DNA of 64,000 bases, from contig NC_079877.1 in NCBI RefSeq assembly GCF_029227915.1, positions 32,577,851 through 32,641,850 on the forward strand, in the 5' to 3' direction. Origin of the DNA: Hydractinia symbiolongicarpus (Eukaryota; Cnidaria; Hydrozoa; Anthoathecata; Hydractiniidae). Positions 26,390 to 38,720 of this stretch are shown piece by piece. How positions within the stretch are numbered: position 1 is the first letter of the stretch; every line of letters starts with the position of its first letter. The position numbers and the translations under genes were made by a program. The notes under the pieces were generated by a model. That model saw only the letters and a list, made by a program, of their open reading frames with translations. It had not been told where the DNA came from and did no database searches.

Positions 26390-28640
26390 TTTATTCAGCG
26401 TCTCATCAAAAATGAAAACATTTTTAAAAACTACAAGTTTCATGGGCTTTAGTGGTGAAATAATAATTTAAAAATCGTTTGGGAAATGAGTTTAGTCCCT
26501 GGGTACTTCCTTTGTATACTTTTGACAATACGGCCCGAGTCCGGGATTAACAGGAAATCGCAGGTTTTCGTTTGCCGGCGATTAAACTTCTTTTATTCAG
26601 CGTCTCATCAAAAATGAAAACATTTTTGAAAACTACAAGTCTTATGCGTTTTAGTGGTGAAATATAATTTAAAAAATCGTTCTGGAAATGAGTTTACTCA
26701 CAGGGTACTTTCTTTGTATACATTCGACTATACGGGCCAAGCCCGGGATTTACGGGAAATCGCGGGTTTAGGTTTGCCGGCGATTAAACTTCTTTCATTA
26801 AGCGTCTCATTAAAAATGAAAACATTTTTGAAAACTACAAGTCTCACGCGCTTTAGTGGTGAAAAAAAAATTTAAAAATTCGTTCGGGAAATGAGTTTAC
26901 TCCCTGGGTACTTTCTTTGTATACATTCGCCTATACGGGCCAAGCCCGGGATTTACGGGAAATCGCGGGATTTCGTTTGCCGGCGATTAAACTTCTTTTA
27001 TTCAGCGTCTCATCAAGAATGAAAACATTTTTGAAAACTACAAGTCTTATGCGTTTTAGTGGTGAAAAAATAATTTAAAAAATCGTTCTGGAAATGAGTT
27101 TACTCACAGGGTACTTTCTTTGTATACATTCGACTATACGGGCCAAGCCCGGGATTTACGGGAAATCGCGGGTTTAGGTTTGCCGGCAATTAAACCTCTT
27201 TCATTAAGCGTCTCATCAAAAATGAAAACATTTTTGAAAACTACAAGTCTCATGGGCTTTAGTGGTGAAATATTAATTTAAAAATCGTTTGGGAAATGAG
27301 TTTACACCCTGGGTACTTCCTTTGTATACTTTTGACAATACGGCCCGAGTCCGGGATTTACGGGAAATCGCAGGTTTTCGTTTGCCGGCGATTAAACTTC
27401 TTTTATTCAGCGTCTCATCAAAAATGAAAACATTTTTGAAAACTACAAGTCTTATGCGTTTTAGTGGTGAAAAAATAATTTAAAAAATCGTTCTGGAAAT
27501 GAGTTTACTCACAGGGTACTTTCTTTGTATACATTCGACTATACGGGCCAAGCCCGGGATTTACGGGAAATCGCGGGTTTAGATTTGCCGGCGATTAAAC
27601 CTCTTTCATTAAGCGTCTCATCAAGAATGAAAACATTTTTGAAAACTACAAGTCTTATGCGTTTTAGTGGTGAAAAAATAATTTAAAAAATCGTTCTGGA
27701 AATGAGTTTACTCACAGGGTACTTTCTTTGTATACATTCGACTATACGGGCCAAGCCCGGGATTTACGGGAAATCGCGGGATTTCGTTTGCCGGCGATTA
27801 AACTTCTTTTATTCAGCGTCTCATCAAGAATGAAAACATTTTTGAAAACTACAAATCTTATGCGTTTTAGTGGTGAAAAAAAAATTTAAAAAATCGTTCA
27901 GGAAATGAGTTTACTCACAGGGTACTTTCTTTGTATACATTCGACTATACGGGCCAAGCCCGAGATTTACGGGAAATCGCGGGTTTAGGTTTGCCGGCGA
28001 TTAAACCTCTTTCATTAAGCGTCTCATCAAAAATGAAAACATTTTTGAAAACTACAAGTCTCATGGGCTTTAGTGGTGAAATAATAATTTAAAAATCGTT
28101 TGGGAAATGAGTTTACACCCTGGGTACTTCCTTTGTATACTTTTGACAATACGGCCCGAGTCCGGGATTTACGGGAAATCGCAGGTTTTCGTTTGCCGGC
28201 GATTAACCTTCTTTTATTCAGCGTCTCATCAAAAATGAAAACATTTTTGAAAACTTCAAGTTTTATGCGTTTTAGTGGTGAAAAAATAATTTAAAAAATC
28301 GTTCTGGAAATGAGTTTACTCACAGGGTACTTTCTTTGTATATATTCGACTATACGGGCCAAGCCCGGGATTTACGGGAAATCGCGGGATTTCGTTTGCC
28401 GGCGATTAAACTTCTTTTATTCAGCGTCTCATCTAGAATGAAAACATTTTTGAAAACTACAAGTCTCATGCGCTTTAGTGGTGAAAAAAAAATTTAAAAA
28501 ATCGTTCGGGAAATGAGTTTACACCCTGTGTACTTTCTTTGTATACATTCGCCTATACGGGCCAAGCCCGGGATTTACGGGAAATCGCGGGATTTCGTTT
28601 GCCGGCGATTAAACTCCTTTCATTAAGCGTCTCATCAAAA
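26390..28640 (+). repeat. Region-1-type block embedded in the micro-inversion domain
   Basis: This roughly 2.2-kb stretch lacks micro-inverted monomers and explains the long 3,440-bp gap between 25,391 and 28,831. About 26,420-27,250 matches about 595-1,420 at an offset of 25,829 bp, including the gcgggtttaggtttgcc monomer with ctcacgcgctttag. The rest resembles the A/B dimers at 4.2-5.5 kb. It is a third dispersed relative of the left-end unit, so region-1 sequence has spread at least twice in the window. Confidence 0.78.
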
Positions 28641-28830
28641 ATGAAAACATTCTTGAAAACTGCAAGTCTCATGCGTTTTAGTGGTGAAAAGATAATTTAA
28701 AAATCGTTTTGGAAATGAGTTTACTCACAGGGTACTTTCTTTGTATACATTCGACTATACGGGCCAAGCCTGGGATTTACGGGAAATCGCGGGTTTTCGC
28801 TTGCCGGCGATTAAACCACTTTCATTTCAC

Positions 28831-31498
28831 AACGATTTTTTGAATTATTTTTTCACCACTAAAACGCATGAGACTTGTAGTGTAATAATAATTTAAAAAA
28901 TCGTTCGAGAAATAAGTTTACTCCCTGGGTACTTGCTTTGAAAACATTCGACTACACGGGCCAAGCCCGGGATTTAGGGGAAATCGCAGGTTTTCGTTTG
29001 CCGGCGATTAAACTTCTTTTATTCAGCGTCTCATCAAAAATGAAAACATTTTTGAAAACTACAAGTCTTATGCGTTTTAGTGGTGAAAAAATAATATAAA
29101 AAATCGTTCAGAAAATGAGTTTACTCCCTGGGTACTTTCTTTGTAAACTTTTGACTATACGGGCCGAGTGCGGGATTTACGTGAAATTGCGGGTTTTCGT
29201 TTGCCGGCGATTAAACCTCTTTCATTAAGCGTCTCATCAAAAATGAACACATTTTTGAAAACTACAAGTCTCATGCGTTTTAGTGGTGAAAAAAAAATTT
29301 AAAAAATCGTTCAGGAAATGAGTTTACTCCCTGGGTACTTTCTTTGTAAACATTCGACTACACGGGCCAAGCCCGGGATTTAGGGGAAATCGCTGGTTTT
29401 CCTTTGCCGGCGATTAAACCCCTTTCATTAAGCGTCTCATGAAAAATGAAAACATTTTTGAAAACTACAAGTCTTATGCGTTTTAGTGGTGAAAAAAAAA
29501 TTTAAAAAATCGTTCTGGAAATGAGTTTACTCACAGGGTACTTTCTTTGTATACATTCGACTATACGGGCCAAGCCGGGGATTTACGGGAAATCGCGGGA
29601 TTTCGTTTGGCGGCGATTAAACTTCTTTCATTAAGCGTCTCATCAAAAATGAAAACATTCTTGAAAACTGCAAGTCTCATGCGTTTTAGTGGTGAAAAGA
29701 TAATTTAAAAATCGTTTTGGAAATGAGTTTACTCACAGGGTACTTTCTTTGTATACATTCGACTATACGGGCCAAGCCTGGGATTTACGGGAAATCGCGG
29801 GTTTTCGCTTGCCGGCGATTAAACCACTTTCATTTCACAACGATTTTTTGAATTATTCTTTCACCACTAAAACGCATGAGACTTGTAGTGAAATAATAAT
29901 TTAAAAAATCGTTCGGGAAATGAGTTTACTCCCTCGGTACTTGCTTTGAAAACATTCGACTACACGGGCCAAGCCCGGGATTTAGGGGAAATCGCGGGAT
30001 TTCGTTTGCCGGCGATTAAACTTCTTTTATTCAGCGTCTCATCAAGAATGAAAACATTTTTGAAAACTACAAATCTCATGCGCTTTAGTGGTGAAAAAAA
30101 AATTTAAAAAATCGTTCGGGAAATGAGTTTACACCCTGGGTACTTTCTTTGTATACATTCGCCTATACGGGCCAAGCCCGGGATTTACGGGAAATCGCGG
30201 GATTTCGTTTGCCGGCGATTAAACCTCTTTCATTAAGCGTCTCATCAAAAATGAACACATTTTTGAAAACTACAAGTCTCATGCGTTTTAGTGGTGAAAA
30301 AAAAATTTAAAAAATCGTTCAGGAAATGAGTTTACTCCCTGGGTACTTTCTTTGTAAACATTCGACTACACGGGCCAAGCCCGGGATTTAGGGGAAATCG
30401 CTGGTTTTCCTTTGCCGGCGATTAAACCCCTTTCATTAAGCGTCTCATGAAAAATGAAAACATTTTTGAAAACTACAAGTCTTATGCGTTTTAGTGGTGA
30501 AAAAAAAATTTAAAAAATCGTTCTGGAAATGAGTTTACTCACAGGGTACTTTCTTTGTATACATTCGACTATACGGGCCAAGCCGGGGATTTACGGGAAA
30601 TCGCGGGATTTCGTTTGCCGGCGATTAAACTTCTTTCATTAAGCGTCTCATCAAAAATGAAAACATTCTTGAAAACTGCAAGTCTCATGCGTTTTAGTGG
30701 TGAAAAGATAATTTAAAAATCGTTTTGGAAATGAGTTTACTCACAGGGTACTTTCTTTGTATACATTCGACTATACGGGCCAAGCCTGGGATTTACGGGA
30801 AATCGCGGGTTTTCGCTTGGCGGCAATTAAACCACTTTCATTTCACAACGATTTTTTGAATTATTCTTTCACCACTAAAACGCATGAGACTTGTAGTGAA
30901 ATAATAATTTAAAAAATCGTTCGGGAAATGAGTTTACTCCCTCGGTACTTGCTTTGAAAACATTCGACTACACGGGCCAAGCCCGGGATTTAGGGGAAAT
31001 CGCTGGATTTCGTTTGCCGGCGATTAAACTTCTTTTATTCAGCGTCTCATCAAGAATGAAAACATTTTTGAAAACTACAAGTCTCATGCGCTTTAGTGGT
31101 GAAAAAAAAATTTAAAAAATCGTTCGGGAAATGAGTTTACACCCTGGGTACTTTCTTTGTATACATTCGCCTATACGGGCCAAGCCCGGGATTTACGGGA
31201 AATCGCGGGATTTCGTTTGCCGGCGATTAAACTTCTTTCATTAAGCGTCTCATCAAAAATGAAAACATTCTTGAAAACTGCAAGTCTCATGCGTTTTAGT
31301 GGTGAAAAGATAATTTAAAAATCGTTTTGGAAATGAGTTTACTCACAGGGTACTTTCTTTGTATACATTTGACTATACGGGCCAAGCCTGGGATTTACGG
31401 GAAATCGCGGGTTTTCGCTTGCCGGCGATTAAACCACTTTCATTTCACAACGATTTTTTGAATTATTTTTTCACCACTAAAACGCATGAGACTTGTAG
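28831..31498 (+). repeat. 1,008-bp five-monomer HOR
   Basis: Inverted blocks at 28,831, 29,839 and 30,847 are exactly 1,008 bp apart, and a 602-bp trimer follows to 31,449. The same 1,008-bp step separates 17,127 from 18,135. The blocks at 29,839 and 30,847 share ttattctttcacc, a private variant showing that they are closest relatives. Confidence 0.78.
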
Positions 31499-33340
31499 TG
31501 AAATAATAATTTAAAAAATCGTTCGGGAAATGAGTTTACTCCCTCGGTACTTGCTTTGAAAACATTCGACTACACGGGCCAAGCCCGGGATTTAGGGGAA
31601 ATCGCAGGTTTTCGTTTGCCGGCGATTAAACTTCTTTTATTCAGCGTCTCATCAAAAATGAAAACATTTTTGAAAACTACAAGTCTCATGCGTTTTAGTG
31701 GTGAAAAAATAATATAAAAAATCGTTCAGAAAATGAGTTTACTCCCTGGGTACTTTCTTTGTAAACTTTTGACTATACGGGCGGAGTGCGGGATTTACGT
31801 GAAATCGCGGGTTTTCGTTTGCCGGCGATTAAACCTCTTTCATTAAGCGTCTCATCAAAAATGAACACATTTTTGAAAACTACAAGTCTCATGCGTTTTA
31901 GTGGTGAAAAAAAATTTTAAAAAATCGTTCAGGAAATGAGTTTACTCCCTGGGTACTTTCTTTGTAAACATTCGACTACACGGGTCAAGCCCGGGATTTA
32001 GGGGAAATCGCTGGTTTTCCTTTGCCGGCGATTAAACCCCTTTCATTAAGCGTCTCATGAAAAATGAAAACATTTTTGAAAACTACAAGTCTCATGCGTT
32101 ATAGTGGTGAAAAAATAATTTAAAAAATCGTTCGGAAAATGAGTTTAATCCCTGAGTACTTTCTTTGCAAACTTTTGACTATACGGGCCGAGTGCGGGAT
32201 TTACGGGAAATCGCGGGTTTTCGTTTGCCGGCGATTAAACTTCTTTTCTTCAGCGTCCCATCAAAAATGAAAACATTTTTGAAACTACAAGTCTCATGCG
32301 TTTTAGGGGTGAAAAAATAATATAAAAAATCGTTCGGGAAATGAGTTTACTCACAGGGTACTTTCTTTGTATACATTCGACTATAGGGGCCAAGCCCGGG
32401 ATTTACAGGAAATCGCGGGTTTTCGTTTGCCGCCGATTAAACCTCTTTCATTAAGCGTCTCATCAAAAATGAAAACATTTTTGAAAACTACAAGTCTTAT
32501 GCGTTTTAGTGGTGAAATAATAATATAAAAAATCGTTCAGAAAATGAGTTTACTCCCTGGGTACTTTCTTTGTAACCTTTTGACTATACGGGCCGAGTGC
32601 GGGATTTACGGGAAATCGCGGGTTTTCGTTTGCCGGCGATTAAACCTCTTTCATTAGGCGTCTCATCAAAAATGAAAACATTTTTGAAAACTACAAGTCT
32701 CATGCGTTTTAGTGGTGAAAAAAAAATTTAAAAAATCTTTTGGGAAATGAGTTTACTCCCTGGGTACTTTCTTTGTATACATTCGACTATACGGGCCAAG
32801 CCTGGGATTTACGGGAAATCGCGGTTTTTCGCTTGCCGGCGATTAAACCACTTTCATTTCACAACGATTTTTTGAATTATTTTTCCACCACTAAAACGCA
32901 TGAGACTTGTAGTGAAATAATAATTTAAAAAATCGTTCGGGAAATGAGTTTACTCCCTGGGTACTTGCTTTGAAAACATTCGACTACACGGGCCAAGCCC
33001 GGGATTTAGGGGAAATCGCAGGTTTTCGTTTGCCGGCGATTAAACTTCTTTTATTCAGCGTCTCATCAAAAATGAAAACATTTTTGAAAACTACAAGTCT
33101 TATGCGTTTTAGTGGTGAAAAAATAATATAAAAAATCGTTCAGAAAATGAGTTTACTCCCTGGGTACTTTCTTTGTAAACTTTTGACTATACGGGCCGAG
33201 TGCGGGATTTACGTGAAATCGCGGGTTTTCGTTTGCCGGCGATTAAACCTCTTTCATTAAGCGTCTCATCAAAAATGAACACATTTTTGAAAACTACAAG
33301 TCTCATGCGTTTTAGTGGTGAAAAAAAAATTTAAAAAATC

Positions 33341-33746
33341 GTTCAGGAAATGAGTTTACTCCCTGGGTACTTTCTTTGTAAACATTCGACTACACGGGCC
33401 AAGCCCGGGATTTAGGGGAAATCGCTGGTTTTCCTTTGCCGGCGATTAAACCCCTTTCATTAAGCGTCTCATGAAAAATGAAAACATTTTTGAAAACTAC
33501 AAGTCTCATGCGTTATAGTGGTGAAGAAATAATTTAAAAAATCGTTCAGGAAATGAGTTTACTCCCTGGGTACTTTCTTTGTAAACATTCGACTACACGG
33601 GCCAAGCCCGGGATTTAGGGGAAATCGCTGGTTTTCCTTTGCCGGCGATTAAACCCCTTTCATTAAGCGTCTCATGAAAAATGAAAACATTTTTGAAAAC
33701 TACAAGTCTCATGCGTTATAGTGGTGAAGAAATAATTTAAAAAATC
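33341..33746 (+). repeat. Recent single-monomer tandem duplication
   Basis: Two adjacent 203-bp monomers, starting at gttcaggaaatgag (33,341 and 33,544), appear identical by eye. Both carry the private gtggtgaagaaataat variant, which I saw nowhere else. One copy must have been gained after that substitution. This extra monomer helps to turn a 7-monomer unit into a 9-monomer one. Confidence 0.85.
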
Positions 33747-34919
33747 GTTCGGAAAATGAGTTTACTCCCTGAGTACTTTCTTTGCAAACTTTTGACTATA
33801 CGGGCCGAGTGCGGGATTTACGGGAAATCGCGGGTTTTCGTTTGCCGGCGATTAAACTTCTTTTCTTCAGCGTCCCATCAAAAATGAAAACATTTTTGAA
33901 ACTACAAGTCTCATGCGTTTTAGGGGTGAAAAAATAATATAAAAAATCGTTCGGGAAATGAGTTTACTCACAGGGTACTTTCTTTGTATACATTCGACTA
34001 TAGGGGCCAAGCCCGGGATTTACAGGAAATCGCGGGTTTTCGTTTGCCGCCGATTAAACCTCTTTCATTAAGCGTCTCATCAAAAATGAAAACATTTTTG
34101 AAAACTACAAGTCTTATGCGTTTTAGTGGTGAAAAAATAATATAAAAAATCGTTCAGAAAATGAGTTTACTCCCTGGGTACTTTCTTTGTAACCTTTTGA
34201 CTATACGGGCCGAGTGCGGGATTTACGGGAAATCGCGGGTTTTCGTTTGCCGGCGATTAAACCTCTTTCATTAGGCGTCTCATCAAAAATGAAAACATTT
34301 TTGAAAACTACAAGTCTCATGCGCTTTAGTGGTGAAAAAAAAATTTAAAAAATCGTTCGGGAAATGAGTTTACACCCTGGGTACTTTCTTTGTATACATT
34401 CGCCTATACGGGCCAAGCCCGGGATTTACGGGAAATCGCGGGATTTCGTTTGCCGGCGATTAAACTTCTTTCATTAAGCGTCTCATCAAAAATGAAAACA
34501 TTCTTGAAAACTGCAAGTCTCATGCGTTTTAGTGGTGAAAAGATAATTTAAAAATCGTTTTGGAAATGAGTTTACTCACAGGGTACTTTCTTTGTATACA
34601 TTCGACTATACGGGCCAAGCCTGGGATTTACGGGAAATCGCGGGTTTTCGCTTGCCGGCGATTAAACCACTTTCATTTCACAACGATTTTTTGAATTATT
34701 TTTTCACCACTAAAACGCATGAGACTTGTAGTGAAATAATAATTTAAAAAATCGTTCGGGAAATGAGTTTACTCCCTGGGTACTTGCTTTGAAAACATTC
34801 GACTACACGGGCCAAGCCCGGGATTTAGGGGAAATCGCAGGTTTTCGTTTGCCGGCGATTAAACTTCTTTTATTCAGCGTCTCATCAAAAATGAAAACAT
34901 TTTTGAAAACTACAAGTCT

Positions 34920-35930
34920 TATGCGTTTTAGTGATGAAAAAATAATATAAAAAATCGTTCAGAAAATGAGTTTACTCCCTGGGTACTTTCTTTGTAAACT
35001 TTTGACTATACGGGCCGGGTGCGGGATTCACGTGAAATCGCGGGTTTTCGTTTGCCGGCGATTAAACCTCTTTCATTAAGCGTCTCATCAAAAATGAACA
35101 CATTTTTGAAAACTACAAGTCTCATGCGTTTTAGTGGTGAAAAAAAAATTTAAAAAATCGTTCAGGAAATGAATTTACTCCCTGGGTACTTTCTTTGTAA
35201 ACATTCGACTACACGGGCCAAGCCCGGGATTTAGGGGAAATCGCTGATTTTCCTTTGCCGGCGATTAAACCCCTTTCATTAAGCGTCTCATGAAAAATGA
35301 AAACATTTTTGAAAACTACAAGTCTTATGCGTTTTAGTGATGAAAAAATAATATAAAAAACGTTCGGAAAATGAGTTTACTCCCTGGGTACTTTCTTTGT
35401 AAACTTTTGACTATACGGGCCGGGTGCGGGATTCACGTGAAATCGCGGGTTTTCGTTTGCCGGCGATTAAACCTCTTTCATTAAGCGTCTCATCAAAAAT
35501 GAACACATTTTTGAAAACTACAAGTCTCATGCGTTTTAGTGGTGAAAAAAAAATTTAAAAAATCGTTCAGGAAATGAATTTACTCCCTGGGTACTTTCTT
35601 TGTAAACATTCGACTACACGGGCCAAGCCCGGGATTTAGGGGAAATCGCTGATTTTCCTTTGCCGGCGATTAAACCCCTTTCATTAAGCGTCTCATCAAA
35701 AATGAACACATTTTTGAAAACTACAAGTCTCATGCGTTTTAGTGGTGAAAAAAAAATTTAAAAAATCGTTCAGGAAATGAATTTACTCCCTGGGTACTTT
35801 CTTTGTAAACATTCGACTACACGGGCCAAGCCCGGGATTTAGGGGAAATCGCTGATTTTCCTTTGCCGGCGATTAAACCCCTTTCATTAAGCGTCTCATG
35901 AAAAATGAAAACATTTTTGAAAACTACAAG
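34920..35930 (+). repeat. Local monomer expansion (gaatttactccc, gctgattttcc)
   Basis: A pair of monomers, gggccgggtgcggg with attcacgtgaaat followed by ttcaggaaatgaattt with gctgattttcc, occurs at about 34,920-35,330 and again at about 35,330-35,735. An extra single copy of the second monomer follows to about 35,930. The pair returns once at about 36,750-37,130. The monomer near 35,350 has lost bases in aaaaaacgttcgg. Confidence 0.78.
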
Positions 35931-38720
35931 TCTCATGCGTTATAGTGGTGAAAAAATAATTTAAAAAAACGTTCGGAAAATGAGTTTACTCCCTGAGTAC
36001 TTTCTTTGCAAACTTTTGACTATACGGGCCGAGTGCGGGATTTACGGGAAATCGCGGGTTTTCGTTTGCCGGCGATTAAACTTCTTTTCTTCAGCGTCCC
36101 ATCAAAAATGAAAACATTTTTGAAACTACAAGTCTCATGCGTTTTAGGGGTGAAAAAATGATATAAAAAATCGTTCGGGAAATGAGTTTACTCACAGGGT
36201 ACTTTCTTTGTATACATTCGACTATAGGGGCCAAGCCCGGGAATTACAGGAAATCGCGGGTTTTCGTTTGCCGCCGATTAAACCTCTTTCATTAAGCGTC
36301 TCATCAAAAATGAAAACATTCTTGAAAACTGCAAGTCTCATGCGTTTTAGTGGTGAAAAGATAATTTAAAAATCGTTTTGGAAATGAGTTTACTCACAGG
36401 GTACTTTCTTTGTATACATTCGACTATACGGGCCAAGCCTGGGATTTACGGGAAATCGCGGGTTTTCGCTTGCCGGCGATTAAACCACTTTCATTTCACA
36501 ACGATTTTTTGAATTATTTTTTCACCACTAAAACGCATGAGACTTGTAGTGAAATAATAATTTAAAAAATCGTTCGGGAAATGAGTTTACTCCCTGGGTA
36601 CTTGCTTTGAAAACATTCGACTACACGGGCCAAGCCCGGGATTCAGGGGAAATCGCAGGTTTTCGTTTGCCGGCGATTAAACTTCTTTTATTCAGCGTCT
36701 CATCAAAAATGAAAACATTTTTGAAAACTACAAGTCTTATGCGTTTTAGTGATGAAAAAATAATATAAAAAATCGTTCAGAAAATGAGTTTACTCCCTGG
36801 GTACTTTCTTGGTAAACTTTTGACTATACGGGCCGGGTGCGGGATTCACGTGAAATCGCGGGTTTTCGTTTGCCGGCGATTAAACCTCTTTCATTAAGCG
36901 TCTCATCAAAAATGAACACATTTTTGAAAACTACAAGTCTCATGCGTTTTAGTGGTGAAAAAAAAATTTAAAAAATCGTTCAGGAAATGAATTTACTCCC
37001 TGGGTACTTTCTTTGTAAACATTCGACTACACGGGCCAAGCCCGGGATTTAGGGGAAATCGCTGATTTTCCTTTGCCGGCGATTAAACCCCTTTCATTAA
37101 GCGTCTCATGAAAAATGAAAACATTTTTGAAAACTACAAGTCTCATGCGTTATAGTGGTGAAAAAATAATTTAAAAAATCGTTCGGAAAATGAGTTTACT
37201 CCCTGAGTACTTTCTTTGCAAACTTTTGACTATACGGGCCGAGTGTGGGATTTACGGGAAATCGCGGGTTTTCGTTTGCCGGCGATTAAACTTCTTTTCT
37301 TCAGCGTCCCATCAAAAATGAAAACATTTTTGAAACTACAAGTCTCATGCGTTTTAGGGGTGAAAAAATAATATAAAAAATCGTTCGGGAAATGAGTTTA
37401 CTCACAGGGTACTTTCTTTGTATACATTCGACTATAGGGGCCAAGCCCGGGATTTACAGGAAATCGCGGGTTTTCGTTTGCCGCCGATTAAACCTCTTTC
37501 ATTAAGCGTCTCATCAAAAATGAAAACATTTTTGAAAACTACAAGTCTTATGCGTTTTAGTGGTGAAAAAATAATATAAAAAATCGTTCAGAAAATGAGT
37601 TTACTCCCTGGGTACTTTCTTTGTAACCTTTTGACTATACGGGCCGAGTGCGGGATTTACGGGAAATCGCGGGTTTTCGTTTGCCGGCGATTAAACCTCT
37701 TTCATTAGGCGTCTCATCAAAAATGAAAACATTTTTGAAAACTACAAGTCTCATGCGTTTTAGTGGTGAAAAAAGAATTTAAAGAATCGTTCGGGAAATG
37801 AGTTTACTCCCTGGGTACTTTCTTTGTAAACATTCGACTACACGGGCCAAGCCCGGGATTTAGGGGAAACCGCTGGTTTTCGTATGCCGGCGATTAAACC
37901 CCTTTCAATAAGCGTCTCATGAAAAATGAAAACATTTTTGAAAACTACAAGTCTCATGCGTTTTAGTGGTGAAAAAGTAATTTAAAAAATCGTTCGGAAA
38001 ATGAGTTTACTCCCTGGGTACTTTCTTTGCAAACTTTTGACTATACGGGCCGAGTGCGGGATTTACGGGAAATCGCGGGTTTTCGTTTGCCGGCGATTAA
38101 ACTTCTTTTATTCAGCGTCCCATCAAAAATGAAAACATTTTTGAAAACTACAAGTCTCATGCGTTTTAGGGGTGAAAAAATAATATAAAAAATCGTTCGG
38201 GAAATGAGTTTACTCACAGGGTAATTTCTTTGTATACATTCGACTATACGAGCCAAGCCCGGGATTTACGGGAAATTGCGGGTTTTCGTTTGCCGCCGAT
38301 TAAACCTCTTTCATTAAGCGTCTCATCAAAAATGAAAACATTTTTGAAAACTACAAGTCTCATGCGTTTTAGGGGTGAAAAAATAATATAAAAAATCGTT
38401 CGGGAAATGAGTTTACCCCTGGGTACTTTCTTTGCAAACTTTTGACTATACGGGCCGAGTTCGGGATTTACGGGAAATCGCGGGTTTTCGTTTGCCGGCG
38501 ATTAAACTTCTTTTATTCAGCGTCCCATCCAAAATGAAAACATTTTTGAAAACTACAAGTCTCATGCGTTTTAGGGGTGAAAAAATAATATAAAAAATCG
38601 TTCGGGAAATGAGTTTACTCACAGGGTAATTTCTTTGTATACATTCGACTATACGAGCCAAGCCCGGGATTTACGGGAAATCGCGGGTTTTCGTTTGCCG
38701 GCAATTAAACCTCTTTCATT

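Larger units (their letters stand above)
5995..36549. repeat. Micro-inverted 50-bp block, 19 copies
   Basis: In 19 monomers the segment that normally reads from ctacaagtctcatgcg to aaaaaatcgtt is present as its reverse complement, about 50 bp from aacgat to cttgtag. It is preceded by accactttcatttcac and followed by tgaaataataattt. Starts are 5995, 8220, 8822, 17127, 18135, 18737, 19339, 20143, 20745, 22157, 23572, 25391, 28831, 29839, 30847, 31449, 32863, 34682 and 36500. All share the same junctions, so they descend from one event. Copy 19339 reads tttaacaacg instead of tttcacaacg, copy 22157 has one extra T, and copies 29839 and 30847 have ttctttcacc. None occurs before 5,995 or after 36,549. 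Confidence 0.92.
18083..38720 (+). repeat. HOR domain organised around the micro-inverted monomer
   Basis: Sixteen of the 19 micro-inverted monomers lie in or at the edge of this domain (18,135 to 36,500). Their spacings fall on whole-monomer values: 602 (3), 804 (4), 1,008 (5), 1,412-1,415 (7) and 1,818-1,819 (9), plus one of 3,440 (17). The monomer directly 3' of each inversion nearly always reads ggtacttgctttgaaaac. Other fixed members in order are ttcagaaaatgag with gtaaac, ttcaggaaatgag with ctggttttcc, gagtactttctttgcaaac with cttcagcgtccc, ataggggcc with acagg, and gtaaccttttgac with ttaggcgtc. Confidence 0.8.
31449..38720 (+). repeat. 7- and 9-monomer HOR units, second set
   Basis: Inverted blocks at 31,449, 32,863, 34,682 and 36,500 are 1,414, 1,819 and 1,818 bp apart. 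The monomer order repeats that of 20.7-25.4 kb. The last part, about 38,040-38,700, lacks the inverted block and carries two near-identical gggtaatttctttg monomers before the orientation switch at 38,721. Confidence 0.78.

Noticed and set aside
5980-36560. Micro-inverted blocks as terminal inverted repeats or target sites of a transposon
   Set aside because: Nothing but satellite lies between or beside the blocks, there is no target-site duplication, and the block is the reverse complement of the monomer's own sequence.
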